DNA from: JAENVT01 sp963773085
Lineage (GTDB): Bacteria > Actinomycetota > Acidimicrobiia > Acidimicrobiales > Ilumatobacteraceae
Length of the DNA stretch: 64,000 nt
Assembly: GCA_963773085.1 (NCBI GenBank)
Contig: CAVYZS010000008.1
Location: forward strand, 62,001-126,000
Reading direction: 5' to 3'
Shown here piece after piece: positions 1-10,081 of this stretch. The stretch's first letter is position 1. Each line of letters opens with the position of its first letter. A program made the translations under genes and the position numbers. A model generated the notes under the pieces. That model did not search any database and was not told the origin of the DNA. It worked only from the letters and a program-made list of their open reading frames with translations.

Positions 1-737
1 GCGAGGCGGCCGAGGCAGAGGCGCTCGCCCAGGTCGACGCGGCGCGCACGGCACTGTTGCGAGCCGTGTCACACGACCTGCGCACACCGCTCGCGTCGAT
101 CAAGGCGATGGTGTCGGGGCTGCTGCACACCGACGACGTCCAGTGGCGTCCCGAACAGGTCCATGACGCGCTGGTGACCGTCGACGAGGAGGCCGACCGA
201 CTGAATCGCTTGGTCGGCGATCTGCTCGACGCCAGCGGCTGCAGATCGGTGCGCTCGCCGTCGACTGCCGTGATGTCGACGTTGCAGAGTCGATCGGCGT
301 GACCCTCGCCGGCATCGGGCTGACAGCGGATCGAATCGAAGTCGAGGTCCCGCCGGAGTTGCCCACCGCGCTGCGGCGACGCTGCGCTCTTCGAGAGAAG
401 TCTCGACAACGTCATCACCAATGCGCTTCGTCATGGCGGGACCCTCCCCGGCTCGGCTCACCGTCGGCGTCGTGAGCGACGAGATCCACGTCTGCGTCGT
501 CGACCGTGGGCCCGGTATTCCCCGTCATCTCCGGGAGAAGGTCATGGCACCACTTCGCACAACTCGGTGACGATCGATCGGCCGATGGCGTCGGTCTCGG
601 GATGTCGATCGCCCAGGGCTTCGTGCAGGCGATGCACGGCAGGCTGGAGCTCGACGACACGCCCGGCGGTGGGCTCACGGTGATCATCGCCCTGCCGATC
701 GCCACACACGTCGCCGGTCCAGGACGATCAGCCGTGA
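1..737 (+). CDS. kdpD: KdpD-like sensor histidine kinase, C-terminal part, frameshifted and cut by the window edge
   Basis: C-terminal part of a potassium-sensing membrane histidine kinase that would phosphorylate the adjacent KdpE and control Kdp potassium uptake. The phosphoacceptor motif SHDLRTPLASIK is read near 69-105, followed by a dimerisation helix ending LVGDLLDAS. The ATPase domain appears in pieces in other frames: VVDRGPGIP near 500-520 (G1 box) and GLGMSIAQGFV near 595-630 (G2 box). Shifts are needed near 235, 385 and 545. In one frame the C-terminus runs straight into kdpE; a GTGA stop/start overlap at 734-737 is likelier. The N-terminal sensor lies upstream of the window. Identification rests on the H-box style and on kdpE next door. 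Confidence 0.75.
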
Positions 738-1441
738 TCCGCGTCCTGGTGGTCGACGACGAGCCACAGATTCGGCGCGCCCTCAGCTTGCACCTCGGAG
801 TTCGCGGTTACGAGGTCTTCGAGGCCGACACCGGCGAACGAGCCATCCAGGTCGCCGCCTCCGAACATCCCGACGTCGTGCTCCTCGACCTCGGGCTGCC
901 CGGTATGGATGGCGTGCTCGTCATCGAGGCGTTACGTGGATGGACGACGATGCCGATCATCGTGTTGACCGTGCGCGACGACGAACGTTCGAAGGTGCAG
1001 GCACTCGACGCCGGGGCCGATGACTACGTCACCAAACCGTTCGGGATGGCCGAGCTCCTCGCTCGGGTGCGTGCCGTGTTACGCCGCAACCCGACGGCCG
1101 ACGAGACGGCAGCCGAGGTGACGACCTCGTCGTTCCGGCTCGATCTGGCTGCACACCGTGCCTACGTCCGCGCCGGAGAGGTCGGGGCCGAGCTGGGGAG
1201 GAGGTGCGACTTGACGCCCACCGAGTGGGCGATCGTCGAGTACCTCGTTCGCTATCCCGGCCGTCTGGTGACCTATCGCCAGTTGATCACTGCAATCTGG
1301 GGCTCGTCGTACGACCCGGACCCCAACCTGTTGCGCGTCCACATGGGCCACATCCGCCGCAAGTTGGAAGCCGACGGTGCGCGCCCGAAGCACTTCATCA
1401 CCGATTCCGGCATGGGCTACCGCTTCGAGAACGGCGAGTGA
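734..1441 (+). CDS. kdpE: KdpE-like OmpR-family response regulator
   Basis: A 235-residue DNA-binding response regulator, partner of the upstream KdpD fragment, normally activating kdpFABC under potassium limitation. The receiver domain starts IRVLVVDDEPQ, with phosphoacceptor Asp in VLLDLGLPGMDG and the conserved Lys in YVTKPFGM. The C-terminal winged helix carries LTPTEWAIVEYL and ends HIRRKLEAD...GMGYRFENGE. The strings LRGWTTMPIIVL and DDYVTKPFGMAELLARVRA resemble KdpE more than other OmpR proteins. GTG at 734 is chosen because it places the start directly before the receiver domain; the open frame extends upstream only through kdpD sequence. No kdpFABC genes are visible here. Confidence 0.85.
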   Translation: MIRVLVVDDEPQIRRALSLHLGVRGYEVFEADTGERAIQVAASEHPDVVLLDLGLPGMDGVLVIEALRGWTTMPIIVLTVRDDERSKVQALDAGADDYVTKPFGMAELLARVRAVLRRNPTADETAAEVTTSSFRLDLAAHRAYVRAGEVGAELGRRCDLTPTEWAIVEYLVRYPGRLVTYRQLITAIWGSSYDPDPNLLRVHMGHIRRKLEADGARPKHFITDSGMGYRFENGE

Positions 1442-1443
1442 TC

Positions 1444-1894
1444 TCAGCCGGGCGAGGTCTCGGCCGCGTCGCCGAAGATCTGGGCGTCGGCAGCGCGCAG
1501 GCGTCTGGCGATTCCCTTCAGGATGTTGCGGGTCACCGAGGGCGACTCCTGCAGGAACTGGGTGAACTCGGCGTGGCCGATGATCTCGACGGCAAGATCG
1601 GTCTCGGCCGTGATGGTGGCCGTCTGTGGGCCGTCGTCGAGCAGCGAGATCTCACCGAAGAAGTCGCCGGGGCCGAGAGGTCGCGACCACCTTGCCATCG
1701 ATCGCCACGTTCGCCGTTCCTTCGGTGATGATCGCGAACTGGTGTCCCGTCGCGCCCTGGCGGGTCACGACTGTTCCCGCGGCGAGACGCAACCCGGTGG
1801 TCAGTCGGGCGATGCTCTTCAACTCCTTCGCATTGCACGAGGAAAACAGCGGTACATGAGGGAGCACGCCGGTGAGAGTGGCCTTGCGGGTCAT
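1444..1894 (-). CDS. Cyclic nucleotide-binding domain protein, frameshifted
   Basis: A single-domain cNMP-binding protein of about 150 residues. The first half reads MTRKATLTGVLPHVPLFSSC and continues into TRQGATGHQFAIITEG; the second reads GPGDFFGEISLLDDGPQTA, the phosphate-binding cassette of CRP/PKA-type domains, although the Arg that usually follows (GPRTA) is Gln here. A one-base insertion near 1680 splits the two; removing it gives VVATLGPGDFFGE. No helix-turn-helix is seen, so it is not a full CRP-type regulator. An AAGGAGA ribosome binding site lies just upstream of the ATG. It converges on kdpE with a 2-nt gap, so the two ends may share termination. Partner unknown. Confidence 0.7.
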
Positions 1895-1940
1895 GAATGT
1901 CTCCTTCAGGTGATGACGGTCGCAGGTTACAACGCGAGGC

Positions 1941-4154
1941 TCATCCGTTGATCAGCGGCTTCACGGCCGCCTCGAGATACGGCTCCAACCACATCGAGGT
2001 GGCCGTGGTGATGTGGCTGTTGTCGCGGTAGACGAGCAGGTTCCCGATCACTACAGGGCAGTCGGTCGCCGTGCACAACCAGTCGGCGGTCGGCACGAAC
2101 CGGGCGTCATGGGCGACCGCGAGGTCGAGTTCGACGGTCAGGCGTCCGGGCTTGACCGCCGACGACCGCGGGTTCATGCAGGCGCTGACATGGCGCAGAT
2201 GGGAGGCGACACAGCCGGGTACGTCGTTCAACGGGCGTCGGCGTGTCACCGAGCACGAGCACGTTGGCGGCGAGCGGCCGCAGCGCGTCGAGCGTTGTCT
2301 GCAGACCCATTGCGCCATACGTCGTCGGGGCTCGATACCGACCGCCCGACTCGTGGTCTTGTACCGGTAGGCCGACATGATGACCAGCGCCGGGTGCTCG
2401 TCGGCGAGGTCGGCGATCACCTGCCTGCGCCACGGTCCGCATTCCGGTCCACGCGCCCGATCGGCGATCGGGATGTCTGCGGTCGGGCAACCCTTCTTGG
2501 TGCGGACGTCCAGTCGCCAGCTGGTTCCGCTGGGCCATCTGCTGCAACGCCGGAAACCATTGGGCAGCGTGGGAGTCGCCGAAGAGGACGACGGTGACCG
2601 AGGAGCCGGTGTCGCCGTAGATGCAGTCCTGTTTGGCGATCTGGCCGTTGTTCAGGATGCATCCGTCGGCGTAGATCTGCGGCTTGTCGGAGCGCGCCTT
2701 TCCGAGGCTCGGTGTGAGGTTCGACGGGACGACCTCGGTGATCGCGCTCTCTTGGAGTGTCGCCGTGTTGGCCTCGACGATTGCGGCGAGCGTCACATCC
2801 GATGGTGCGGCGGTTGTGGTCGGCACCGTTGTCGGGACCGAGACGCCAGATGATGTCGGCATTGATGTCGGCGTTGATGCCGGCGTCGATGCCGGCGTTC
2901 GGAGGGTTGGCCGTTGCCTGCTACGGGGCGCGGCGCGGTCGTCGCGACCGTTGTGGATGGCACCACGAGCTTCAGCGATGCGGCGACTACCGTTACCGAT
3001 GAGCGATGGAGACAGCGACGAGCATCACGGCGGCCATACACGCGGCGGTGACACCGAGCGTGGCACCGAGCGCCAGGCTTCGGCGGTTCTTGGCACCGAG
3101 CCAGACCGATCGCCGCGCCGGGTTCTCGATCAGTCGGTACGACAGCGCTGCGAGCGCGATGGCGACGATCACGGCCCCGGCGCGCTGCACGGCGTCGAGC
3201 GGTCCGAATCGTGCGGCAGCGAAGACGAGAATCGGCCAATGCCACAGATACGTGCCGTACGACCTCGTACCCAGCCAGGTCAACGGATGGATGTCGAGCA
3301 GGAGAGCCGGCCCGTACCGACAGCCGCCGGCAGCCAAGACCAGCACCGTTGCCGAGACCGGGAGGGTTGCGGCAAGGCCGGGGAATCGGGTGAGGTCGTC
3401 GAAGCGGGTCGCAATGACTACGACGGCTGCCAAGCCCAGCCATCCCGCCGCCGCCCGAACTGCGCTGGGATCCTGTCGAGGGTTGTGCCCGCAACAGCCA
3501 GTGCGGCACCGGCCAGCAGCTCCCAGGCTCTGGTCGGCAGCAGGAAGAACGCCTGCGGCTGATGGTGCGGTCGTCAGTCGAATGCACAGCGTCAGCGATC
3601 CCATCAGCAGTACGACGATCATCGCCGCAGGAAACCAGCGACATCGTCGACGGAGCCCTCGTCGCGGCGAGCAGGAGGAGGGGCCACAGGATGTAGAACT
3701 GCTCCTCCAAGGCGAGCGACCAGAAATGCAACAGCGGTGATGGGGCGAGCTGGGAGGTGAGGTAGTCGTTCTGGCGGTGGGCGAACACGACGTTGACGGT
3801 GAACGTGGTCACGGCGAACGCGTCGCGCATCAGGTCACGCTGGGCCAGAGGGTCGAGCAAGAGTCGCCCGAGCACCACCGTCGTGACCACCACGACGAAC
3901 GATCCAGGCAACAGCCGGCGCGCTCGCCGCGCCCAGAAGCTGGGGAGCGCCTTCGCGCCTGAGAGCTGCAGGTCCCGCATCAGCAACGAGGTGATGAGAT
4001 AGCCGGAGACCACGAAGAACACGTCGACACCGACGTAGCCACCGTGAAATGGCCCGAGCTTGGCGTGGTAGGCCAGTACGGCCAGGACGGCGACCGCCCG
4101 CAGGCCCTCGATGTCGCCACGGAAGCCCGCCGAGGAGGTATGCGGCCCGGTCAA
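1941..4154 (-). CDS. Acyltransferase 3 (OafA/YrhL-type) with C-terminal SGNH domain, frameshifted
   Basis: Integral-membrane O-acyltransferase that probably acylates a cell-surface glycan. The N-terminal membrane domain starts FRGDIEGLRAVAVLAVLAYHA and has the catalytic-type pair GGYVGVDVFFVVSGYL. A distal membrane part in another frame has SYGTYLWHWPILVFA and LSYRLIENPARR. A TPxS linker leads to an extracellular SGNH esterase-like domain with FGDSHAAQWF and a final DNSHIT Asp/His pair near 2000. About 735 codons fit the family's long form. Several frameshifts (near 3640, 2900, 2500 and 2200) break the reading. The start is a TTG at 4154, which would overlap an alternative TGA of the upstream lipoprotein; as read, the upstream frame is continuous with this gene. 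Confidence 0.75.
2852..2899 (-). repeat. Four 12-bp tandem repeats in the acyltransferase linker
   Basis: Four units of the form gatgycggcrty stand head to tail. Read on the minus strand in the SGNH frame they encode TPAS, TPAS, TPTS and MPTS, continuing into a threonine/proline-rich linker (VPTTVPTTTAAPS). This is the flexible tether between the membrane acyltransferase and the external SGNH domain, and the repeats are candidates for unit gain or loss. Confidence 0.7.
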
Positions 4155-4718
4155 ACCGTGAGCATCGTCTTGCTTGTCGGCGAGGTCCTTACCGAGCATC
4201 ACGACCACGGTCGCCTCGCCGAGCGCGGCAGGCCCTCCGGTGATCCAGACCGGGACCGGCATGCGGGTCACCGCGACGCCCCCCATCAGCCGACCGATCG
4301 ACGTGGCGACGTCGGCGCCTGCCGGTAGGTAGTACACCTTGCTGACGTCGAGTCGCTCCTCGTTGCCAGCGGCATTCGTGGGGTCGGCCATGTGGAACCC
4401 GCGAGCGCCGAGTTCCTCGCTGAGTTGTCGTGCCGCGCCGTTCACGTTCGAGGCGTTGGCGACGATGATGACGGCACCCTCGGTGATCAGCGGGAGCGTC
4501 GTGGTCGTGGTGGTACTGGTCGTCGACGTCGTCGACGTCGTCGACGTCGTGGTGGTGGTGCTCGTCGTGGTTGTCGCAGGAATCGTCGTGGTGGTCGTGG
4601 TCGTCGTGGTGGTCGTCGTGGTCGTGGTCGGGGGAATGACAGCGGGGCCGAACGTGCACCCGATGAGCCCGGCAGCCAATGCCATCGAGGCAACACCCAT
4701 CGTCGCGCGCCTGACCAT
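4151..4718 (-). CDS. LytR_C-domain lipoprotein with Thr-rich linker
   Basis: Secreted lipoprotein. The N-terminus MVRRATMGVASMALAAGLIGC is a 20-residue signal peptide plus lipobox Cys. It is followed by about 50 residues of almost pure Thr with some Ser (coded by GTC/GTG-type repeats between 4500 and 4640), then a LytR_C-like domain: AVIIVANASNVNGAARQLSE, VYYLPAGA, TVVVMLGKDLADK. Such domains occur at the C-terminus of LytR-CpsA-Psr cell-wall ligases and as stand-alone envelope proteins. The frame does not stop but runs into the acyltransferase at 4154; shifting one base gives a TGA at 4153-4151 and a TTGA overlap. ATG 4718 is chosen because the signal peptide begins there. Confidence 0.65.
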
Positions 4719-4953
4719 CCGTCCATCCTGTCTACTCGCCACGCTGCGGACAAGTCGCCCGTCCGGTCCGCGAAGCATTCCGGTGGTTGTGGTGTTTGAT
4801 GGAGGCCATGTCCAATTCGTCATCCGACCCTGATCGGGCTCGCGCGGCCGATCAAGCCGTCGGGCGCTGGAACCCCGTCTCAACGCGCCCGAGCATCGTC
4901 GGGCGCGATCCGGACTCACTACGCGCCCAGCGGGTTGGTAATGGTCGCCGGCC

Positions 4954-6112
4954 ATGCAGATACTCGTGCTCGGCGCCGGTTTCGGGGGCCTGGAGCTCAC
5001 CACACGATTGTCGGAGCAGTTCGGCGACGAGGTCGACGTGGTACTGATCGATCGCAGCGATGGCTTCGTCTTCGGCTTCTCGAAACTCGACGTGATGTTC
5101 GGCAAGACGCTTGCCTCGGCGGTGCATCACCCGTACAGCGCTCTCGTCAAGCCCGGCGTGCGGTTCGTACAGTCGACCGTGCGATCGATCGATCCTGTCG
5201 GCAAACGGGTGGAGACCGACGCCGGGACGTTCGAGGCCGACATCCTCGTGGTCGCCCTGGGGGCCGATCTCCATCCGGCCGCTACACCCGGGCTGGTCGA
5301 CGGTGGCCACGAGTTCTACACGGTCGGCGGGGCATTCGCGCTTCGCGAGGTGCTGTCGAACTTCGACGGTGGGCGGGTGATCGTCGGTGTCACCTCGACG
5401 CCGTTCAAGTGTCCCCCAGCACCGAGCGAGACGGCACTGTTGATGCACGATCACCTCACCGCTCGCGGTGTTCGCGACGAGTCCTCGATCGCTCTCGTCA
5501 TGCCGATGGGCGTGCCCATCCCGCCGTCGCCGGCGGCGTCCAAAGCACTGCTGGTCGCGTTCGCCGAGCGTGGCATCGAGTGGCATCCCGATCGGCTGGT
5601 GCGCGGTCTCGACCCGAACCGCAAGGTCGCCATGTTGAGCGACGGCGAGCGAATTGCCCTACGACCTGTTCCTCGGCATACCTGTGCACCGTGCGCCAGA
5701 AGTCGTCGTGGAGTCGGGCTTGACAGTCGACGGTTGGATCCCGGTCGACCCGTTGACGCTCGAGACGTCGTTCCCCGGTGTGTACGCCGTCGGTGACGTG
5801 ACGAGCGTCGGAACCCCGAAAGCGGGTGTGTTCGCCGAAGGGCAGGCCGCCGTGGTGGCCGACGAGATCGGTGCAATCATGCGCGGCGACGCACCAACGG
5901 CGACCTATGACGGCCACGGGATGTGCTACCTCGAGTTCGGTGAGGATCAAGTGGCCCGCGTCGATGTCACGTTCCTCAGCGGTCAGAGCCCGTTCGGCGA
6001 CATGGAAGGGCCATCCCACGATCTTGCGGCCGACAAGATCGAATTCGGTTCCAGCCGGATCCAACGGTGGTTCGGCCGATCATGGAGCGGAGTCGCACAA
6101 CCCGTCGGCTGA
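4954..6112 (+). CDS. FAD-dependent pyridine nucleotide-disulphide oxidoreductase family protein (sulfide:quinone reductase-like), frameshifted
   Basis: A flavoprotein of about 385 residues. The N-terminal Rossmann motif is VLGAGFGGLE, followed by the acidic end of strand 2 (VVLIDRSD). TPFKCPPAPSETALLMHD is the central cysteine motif seen in sulfide:quinone oxidoreductase relatives. The second FAD motif FPGVYAVGDVTSVGTPKAGV is near residue 270, with a CYLEFG C-terminal sheet. A one-base insertion near 5655 separates the halves; dropping it restores GERLPYDLFLGIP. A second redox Cys typical of true SQR is not evident, so the substrate is open: sulfide, quinone/NADH, or a sulfur carrier. It is divergent from the LytR_C lipoprotein. 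Confidence 0.75.
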
Positions 6113-6201
6113 GCCAGTTTCACGGCGTTCCGGCGCTGCCCGTTTCGGTGCCTGCCATCGGGAGTGGCAGAATCTCGGCTGAGACCTACAGGGGGTAGTT
6201 C

Positions 6202-6585
6202 ATGACGATGGATCTGGTGATCGAGGTAGACAATCGTCCGGGCGTTCTCGCCCAGATAGCGGCCGCCATCAGCGACGCCGGTGTCAACCTCGCAGCAGCG
6301 ACCTGCGTCGGCATGGGTGAACGCGCCGAACTGCACATCCTCGTGCCGCACGCCGAAGCCGCCCGCCACGCCCTCGCCATCACGCATCAGGCCGTCATCA
6401 CCAATGAACGCGAGGTGGTGGTGGTCGAGGTCGAAGACCGTCCGGGTGCGCTCGCTGATCTCGCCAGGATCGTCTCCGAGGCCGGCATTGACATCGATCT
6501 GGTCTACGTGGCCACGAACAACAGGGTGGTGTTCGGCTCGAAGGATCTCGATGGATTGAAGGCGGCGCTCGGCCAGAGCCACTGA
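6202..6585 (+). CDS. Tandem ACT-domain protein
   Basis: An intact 127-residue protein made of two ACT modules: residues about 3-65 (LVIEVDNRPGVLAQIAAAIS) and 70-125 (VVVVEVEDRPGALADLARIV). Both carry the RPGxLA turn that in ACT domains contacts amino-acid ligands. With no catalytic domain attached, it is probably a small-molecule sensor or a regulatory subunit acting in trans. A GGGGG purine run nine nucleotides before the ATG is the likely ribosome binding site. It sits 28 nt before the proline racemase-family gene in the same direction, so a link to amino-acid metabolism is plausible but unproven. Confidence 0.8.
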   Translation: MTMDLVIEVDNRPGVLAQIAAAISDAGVNLAAATCVGMGERAELHILVPHAEAARHALAITHQAVITNEREVVVVEVEDRPGALADLARIVSEAGIDIDLVYVATNNRVVFGSKDLDGLKAALGQSH

Positions 6586-6613
6586 GCGGTCACCGCCGAG
6601 ATCGAGGGATTGA

Positions 6614-7665
6614 ATGGTCGCCAAGCGGATCATCACGGTCGTCGGCTGCCACGCCGAGGGCGAGCAGGGCGATGTGATCACAGGCGGGGTACTTCCACCG
6701 CCCGGTGACACGATGATGAGCAAGAAGCTTGCCTTCGAGCGTGATCACGACGACATCCGCCGGCTCCTGCTGTGCGAGCCACGCGGGTCCGTCGCCCGCC
6801 ATGTCAACCTCGTCGTGCCGTCGACCCGCGACGATTGCGTGGCGGGTGCGATCATCATGGAACCGACGGAGTATCCGCCGATGTCGGGTTCCAACACGAT
6901 GTGTATCGCCACCGTGCTGCTGGAGACCGGCGTGATACCCATGATCGAGCCGGAAACCAGGTTTCGTCTCGACATGCCGGCTGGACCGGTCGACATCGTC
7001 GCCGAGTGCGCGACGGCAAGTGCGTCAGCGTCACGCTGAAGAACGTGCCGGCGTTCGCCTTCGCGCTCGACGCGGCCTTGGACTTGGAAGGTCACGGCTC
7101 GATCACCATCGACATCTCCTACGGCGGCATGATCTACGCCATCGTCGACGCTGCCGCCCTGGGATTCGAGATCGTCCGCCGGATGAGGCCCGCGAGCTCG
7201 CGGTGCTGGGTGAGCAGATCCGAACAGCGGCTCGCGAGCAGCATCCCGTGACCCACCCTGAACTGCCTGACATCCACGACGTGTCGATCGTGCAGTTCGC
7301 CGGTCCGCTGGTGCACAGTGGTGACCGGGTCAGCGCCCGCAACACGTGCATCGTGTCACCAGGTCGCTCCGACCGTTCGCCGACCGGCACCGGCACGACC
7401 GCGCGGATGGCCGTGCTGCACGCCAGAGGGGTGTTGGGCGTCGGCGGCGGGCTGACCCATTCGTCGATCATCGGGTCGGAGTTCCACGGCACGATCGTCG
7501 GCGAGACGTCGGTCGGTCCCGTTCCCGGCGATCGAGGCCACGGTCCGAGGTCGGGCATGGATCACCGGCCTGCATCACTACTTCGTCGATGCCGATGATC
7601 CATGGCCGAGTGGGTACGTGTTGTCCGACACGTGGGGTACGTCGACCTCGGTGGCGCAGCGCTGA
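6614..7665 (+). CDS. Proline racemase-family enzyme with Ser/Thr in place of the catalytic cysteines, frameshifted
   Basis: Member of the proline racemase / hydroxyproline epimerase / trans-3-hydroxyproline dehydratase superfamily, about 345 residues. It starts KRIITVVGCHAEGEQGDV and has VARHVNLVVPS, YGGMIYAIVDAAALGFE and a C-terminal AWITGLHHYFVDADDPWPSG. The two catalytic positions read PPMSGSNTMC (family MCGHG) and DRSPTGTGTTAR (family SPCGTGT), so Ser and Thr replace both cysteines. Single shifts near 7015 (a missing G) and 7540 and a two-base insertion near 7180 interrupt the frame; the stop at 7663-7665 is reached after restoring WITGLHHY. Substrate cannot be assigned. Confidence 0.75.
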
Positions 7666-7691
7666 TCCGCGGCGGACGTAGCCGCGGCGGT

Positions 7692-8360
7692 CTACGGCTG
7701 CCGACCCGTCCAGGCGACGAGTTGATCGATCAACGGAGCGTCGCTTGCACACAGCCACGGCGTTGGCGAACGGCGGGTCGAACTGGAGGTTGGCCGGAGC
7801 ATTGGCGCGGAAGGCCTCCCACAGCGGCGCGCGGTCGGCCATCGGCAGGTCGCGGCGCATCGTGTCGAGCGCCGTCTGGCAGACGGTGTCGTCCCATGCA
7901 GCACGCTGGCCGGTGGCTGTTGCCAGGTCCCATGTGTGCGTCGTGACCTCGGAGACGTACATGGCCAGGGTCTCCGCGCCCGTCATCGTGGCCCAGGGCA
8001 GCACGACGGTGCGCCGGAGCGTCGCGTCGTCGGACCACGCGGCGGCGACGTCGACCGCCCGGTCGCGCCAGTCGGCAGCCCAGTCGGAGTGCTCGACGAC
8101 GTCGTCGCCCAGCGAGCGCAGGAGCGAACGCCTCGTCGCCGCGACCGATCGCGGCGACACGATGTAGCACGAACACGAGGTGGTCGAGCAGCTCTTTCAC
8201 GTCGAAATCGACGCATGGCGAGGACTGCTCGAGCTGATCACGCCGCACCCCGGCGATCACTGGCTCGGCGATGTCGACCGCTGCGGCGAACAGCGGCCGT
8301 GGGTCAGTCGTGATGGGAGACGTAGGGTGAGGTTTGGGTAGGGAGTGTTTCTGTGGACAT
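7692..8360 (-). CDS. DinB/MDMPI-like TIGR03086 family protein, frameshifted
   Basis: Protein of the mycothiol-dependent maleylpyruvate isomerase N-terminal (DinB-like) superfamily, about 222 residues. Seen in pieces: DPRPLFAAAVDIAEPVIAGV, CVDFDVKELLDHLVFVLHRV (helix with the first metal His), then EVTTHTWDLATATGQ (the HxWDLA motif with the other His), and a C-terminus ending LIDQLVAWTGRQP. Shifts are needed near 8310, 8140 and 7755. The start is taken at ATG 8360, which has a CATACT box seven nucleotides upstream. Family members are metal-binding and often thiol-dependent; the substrate here is unknown. It converges on the proline racemase-family gene. Confidence 0.7.
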
Positions 8361-8423
8361 GGGGAGCAGTATGCGCTCTCAAAGCGGCCACCTTGTGTCC
8401 TGTTTACATGAGAAGATCGTGAC

Positions 8424-9405
8424 GTGCGTGCTGACCGACTCGTGGCCATTCTGTTGATGCTGCAGACCAGAGGGCAGGTCACCGCGGCAGAGGTCGCCGT
8501 CGAGCTGGAGATCTCCGAGCGCACCGCGCGTACGCGACCTCGATTCCCTCGGTGTGGCCGGCTTGCCGGTCTACTCGATGCAGGGTCGAAATGGTGGCTG
8601 GCGTCTGGCGGGCGATGGGCGCACCGATCTCACCGGGCTCACCTCGGCCGAGACCCAGGCGCTGTTCCTGCTGGCCGGGCCGCAGGCGACAACTCCCGAG
8701 CTTCGTGCGGCGTTGCGCAAGTTGGTTCGGGCCCTTCCCGAGCCCTTCCGTGAACGCGCCGAGGCGGCATCGGCGGCGGTGGTGCACGATTCGACGGCGT
8801 GGAGCGGCGGCCGGGCCGAGCGGCCGACGCCCGTGCACCTCGATGCCGTGCAGAGCGCGGTGATCGCCGGTCGTCAGATCGTGCTCGGTTACGTCGCCCG
8901 TGAGGGGCTGCCGAGCAGCCGCACCGTGCATCCTCTCGGGCTGGCCACCAAGGGCGGCTCGTGGTACCTCGTCGCCGACACCGAAGCCGGTCGGCGCACG
9001 TTTCGCGTCGATCGGATCCAATCAGTCGAGACCACCGATCAGCCGGTCGTACGCCCACCGGGCTTCGAGCTCGCCGACGCGTGGAAGATGATCACCACCG
9101 AGATCGAGCACGTGCGCACGCCGATCGTGGTTCGCGCCCTGGTCGACCAGCAGGCGATGCCACGGGCGCGCTACGTCCTCGGTACCCGGCTGCGAATCGG
9201 GATGGCCGATCGACGATGGCCGGGTCGAGGTGCAGATCCGCGGGCAGAGCGACTTCTCGCTTGCCAGCGAACTGGCCGGCTTCGGCGGGCTGATCGAAGT
9301 GCTCGAACCGCCGGGTGTCCGTGGTCGCCTGGTGGCCATCGCCGAGGAACTCGGAGCTGCTCTACACAGGGACTGCCGCATCGGCGAACTCCGGCCATCG
9401 ACGTG
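8424..9405 (+). CDS. HTH/WYL-domain transcriptional regulator, frameshifted
   Basis: About 325 residues. An N-terminal DeoR-like winged helix (RLVAILLMLQTRGQVTAAEV then LEISERTAR-RDLDSLGVAG) is followed by a WYL domain: GRQIVLGYVA, HPLGLATKGGSWYLVADT and RTFRVDRIQSVE. The C-terminal extension reads VQIRGQSDFSLASELAGFG after a shift. Frameshifts are near 8530 and 9205. WYL domains sense nucleic acid or nucleotide ligands and usually make such proteins ligand-controlled regulators. GTG 8424 gives the standard start just before the first helix. It is divergent from the TIGR03086 protein, whose 63-bp shared intergenic space is the obvious target. Its stop overlaps the end of the convergent HAD gene by 44 bp. 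Confidence 0.75.
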
Positions 9406-10081
9406 AACGTCCACGTCGGTGACACGTCTCCCGACGGCACCGCGGTCGCGCCGGTGCCGCCCTTGTCGTGACGGCGGTGGATCCACACCGAGGGAAGACC
9501 GAGTGCAGCCGCCGGCTGATGATCGTGGAACAGGCTTTCGGCGACGTGCAGCAGTTGGTCGCGTGCGACGCCGAGGCGCTCGATCTCTTCGAACAGCCGG
9601 TCGAAATGCCCAGGCCGCGGCTTGTACGAACCGACGTCTTCGGCGGTGACGATCGCATCGAAGGTCACGCCCAGCCGCGGGTTGCTGGCGGCGAACGAAG
9701 CCCCTGTCGATGTTGCTGACGATGATCAGCTTGAAGCGCGTCGACAGGCGCTTCAGCGCGGAGCTGGTGTCGGCAAACGCCGGCCAGTCCTTCACCGATT
9801 GACCGTAGGCGGCGGCGTCGGCTGTCGGTGACCGGGGCTCGGAGCTCGGCGCCGATGCGGCGCAGGGTCTCGGCGAGGATCATCGGGTACAGCGCACCGG
9901 GCATGTCGTCTTGGACGTGGGTCTCGTGACGGCCGTGGGCGGCGATCAGCGCCTGATCGTCGAGGGTCAGACCGTTGCCAGCCGCCCACGGACGCAGGGC
10001 GTTGGCGATCCCGGTCTCCCAATCGATCAGGGTGCCGTAGCAGTCGAAGCTCATCGCCGCGAATCGATCGAAGTCGCTCAT
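9362..10081 (-). CDS. HAD-superfamily hydrolase, haloacid dehalogenase type II-like, frameshifted
   Basis: About 239 residues. The first HAD motif is seen as MSFDCYGTLIDWETGI (DCYGT: nucleophile Asp), the second as FKLIIVSNIDR (Ser after the hydrophobic strand), and the third/fourth as DVGSYKPRPGHFD (Lys) and LLHVAESLFHDHQPAAALGL (acidic/His pair typical of haloacid dehalogenase type II), with the signature GLPSVWIHRRHDKGG near the C-terminus. Shifts occur near 9830, 9690 and 9395. The ATG at 10081 overlaps the stop of the glycosylase gene in an ATGA, indicating translational coupling. The substrate is unknown; family enzymes hydrolyse 2-haloacids or phosphate esters. Confidence 0.75.

Noticed and set aside
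4500..4640. Microsatellite-like GTC/GTG run as a non-coding repeat
   Set aside because: It keeps an open frame of Thr codons on the minus strand and is explained as the lipoprotein linker.
4339..4833. Open frame on the plus strand rich in Val-Val-Asp repeats
   Set aside because: It is the antisense of the Thr-rich linker of the LytR_C lipoprotein; the repeated GTC/GTG codons simply have no stops.
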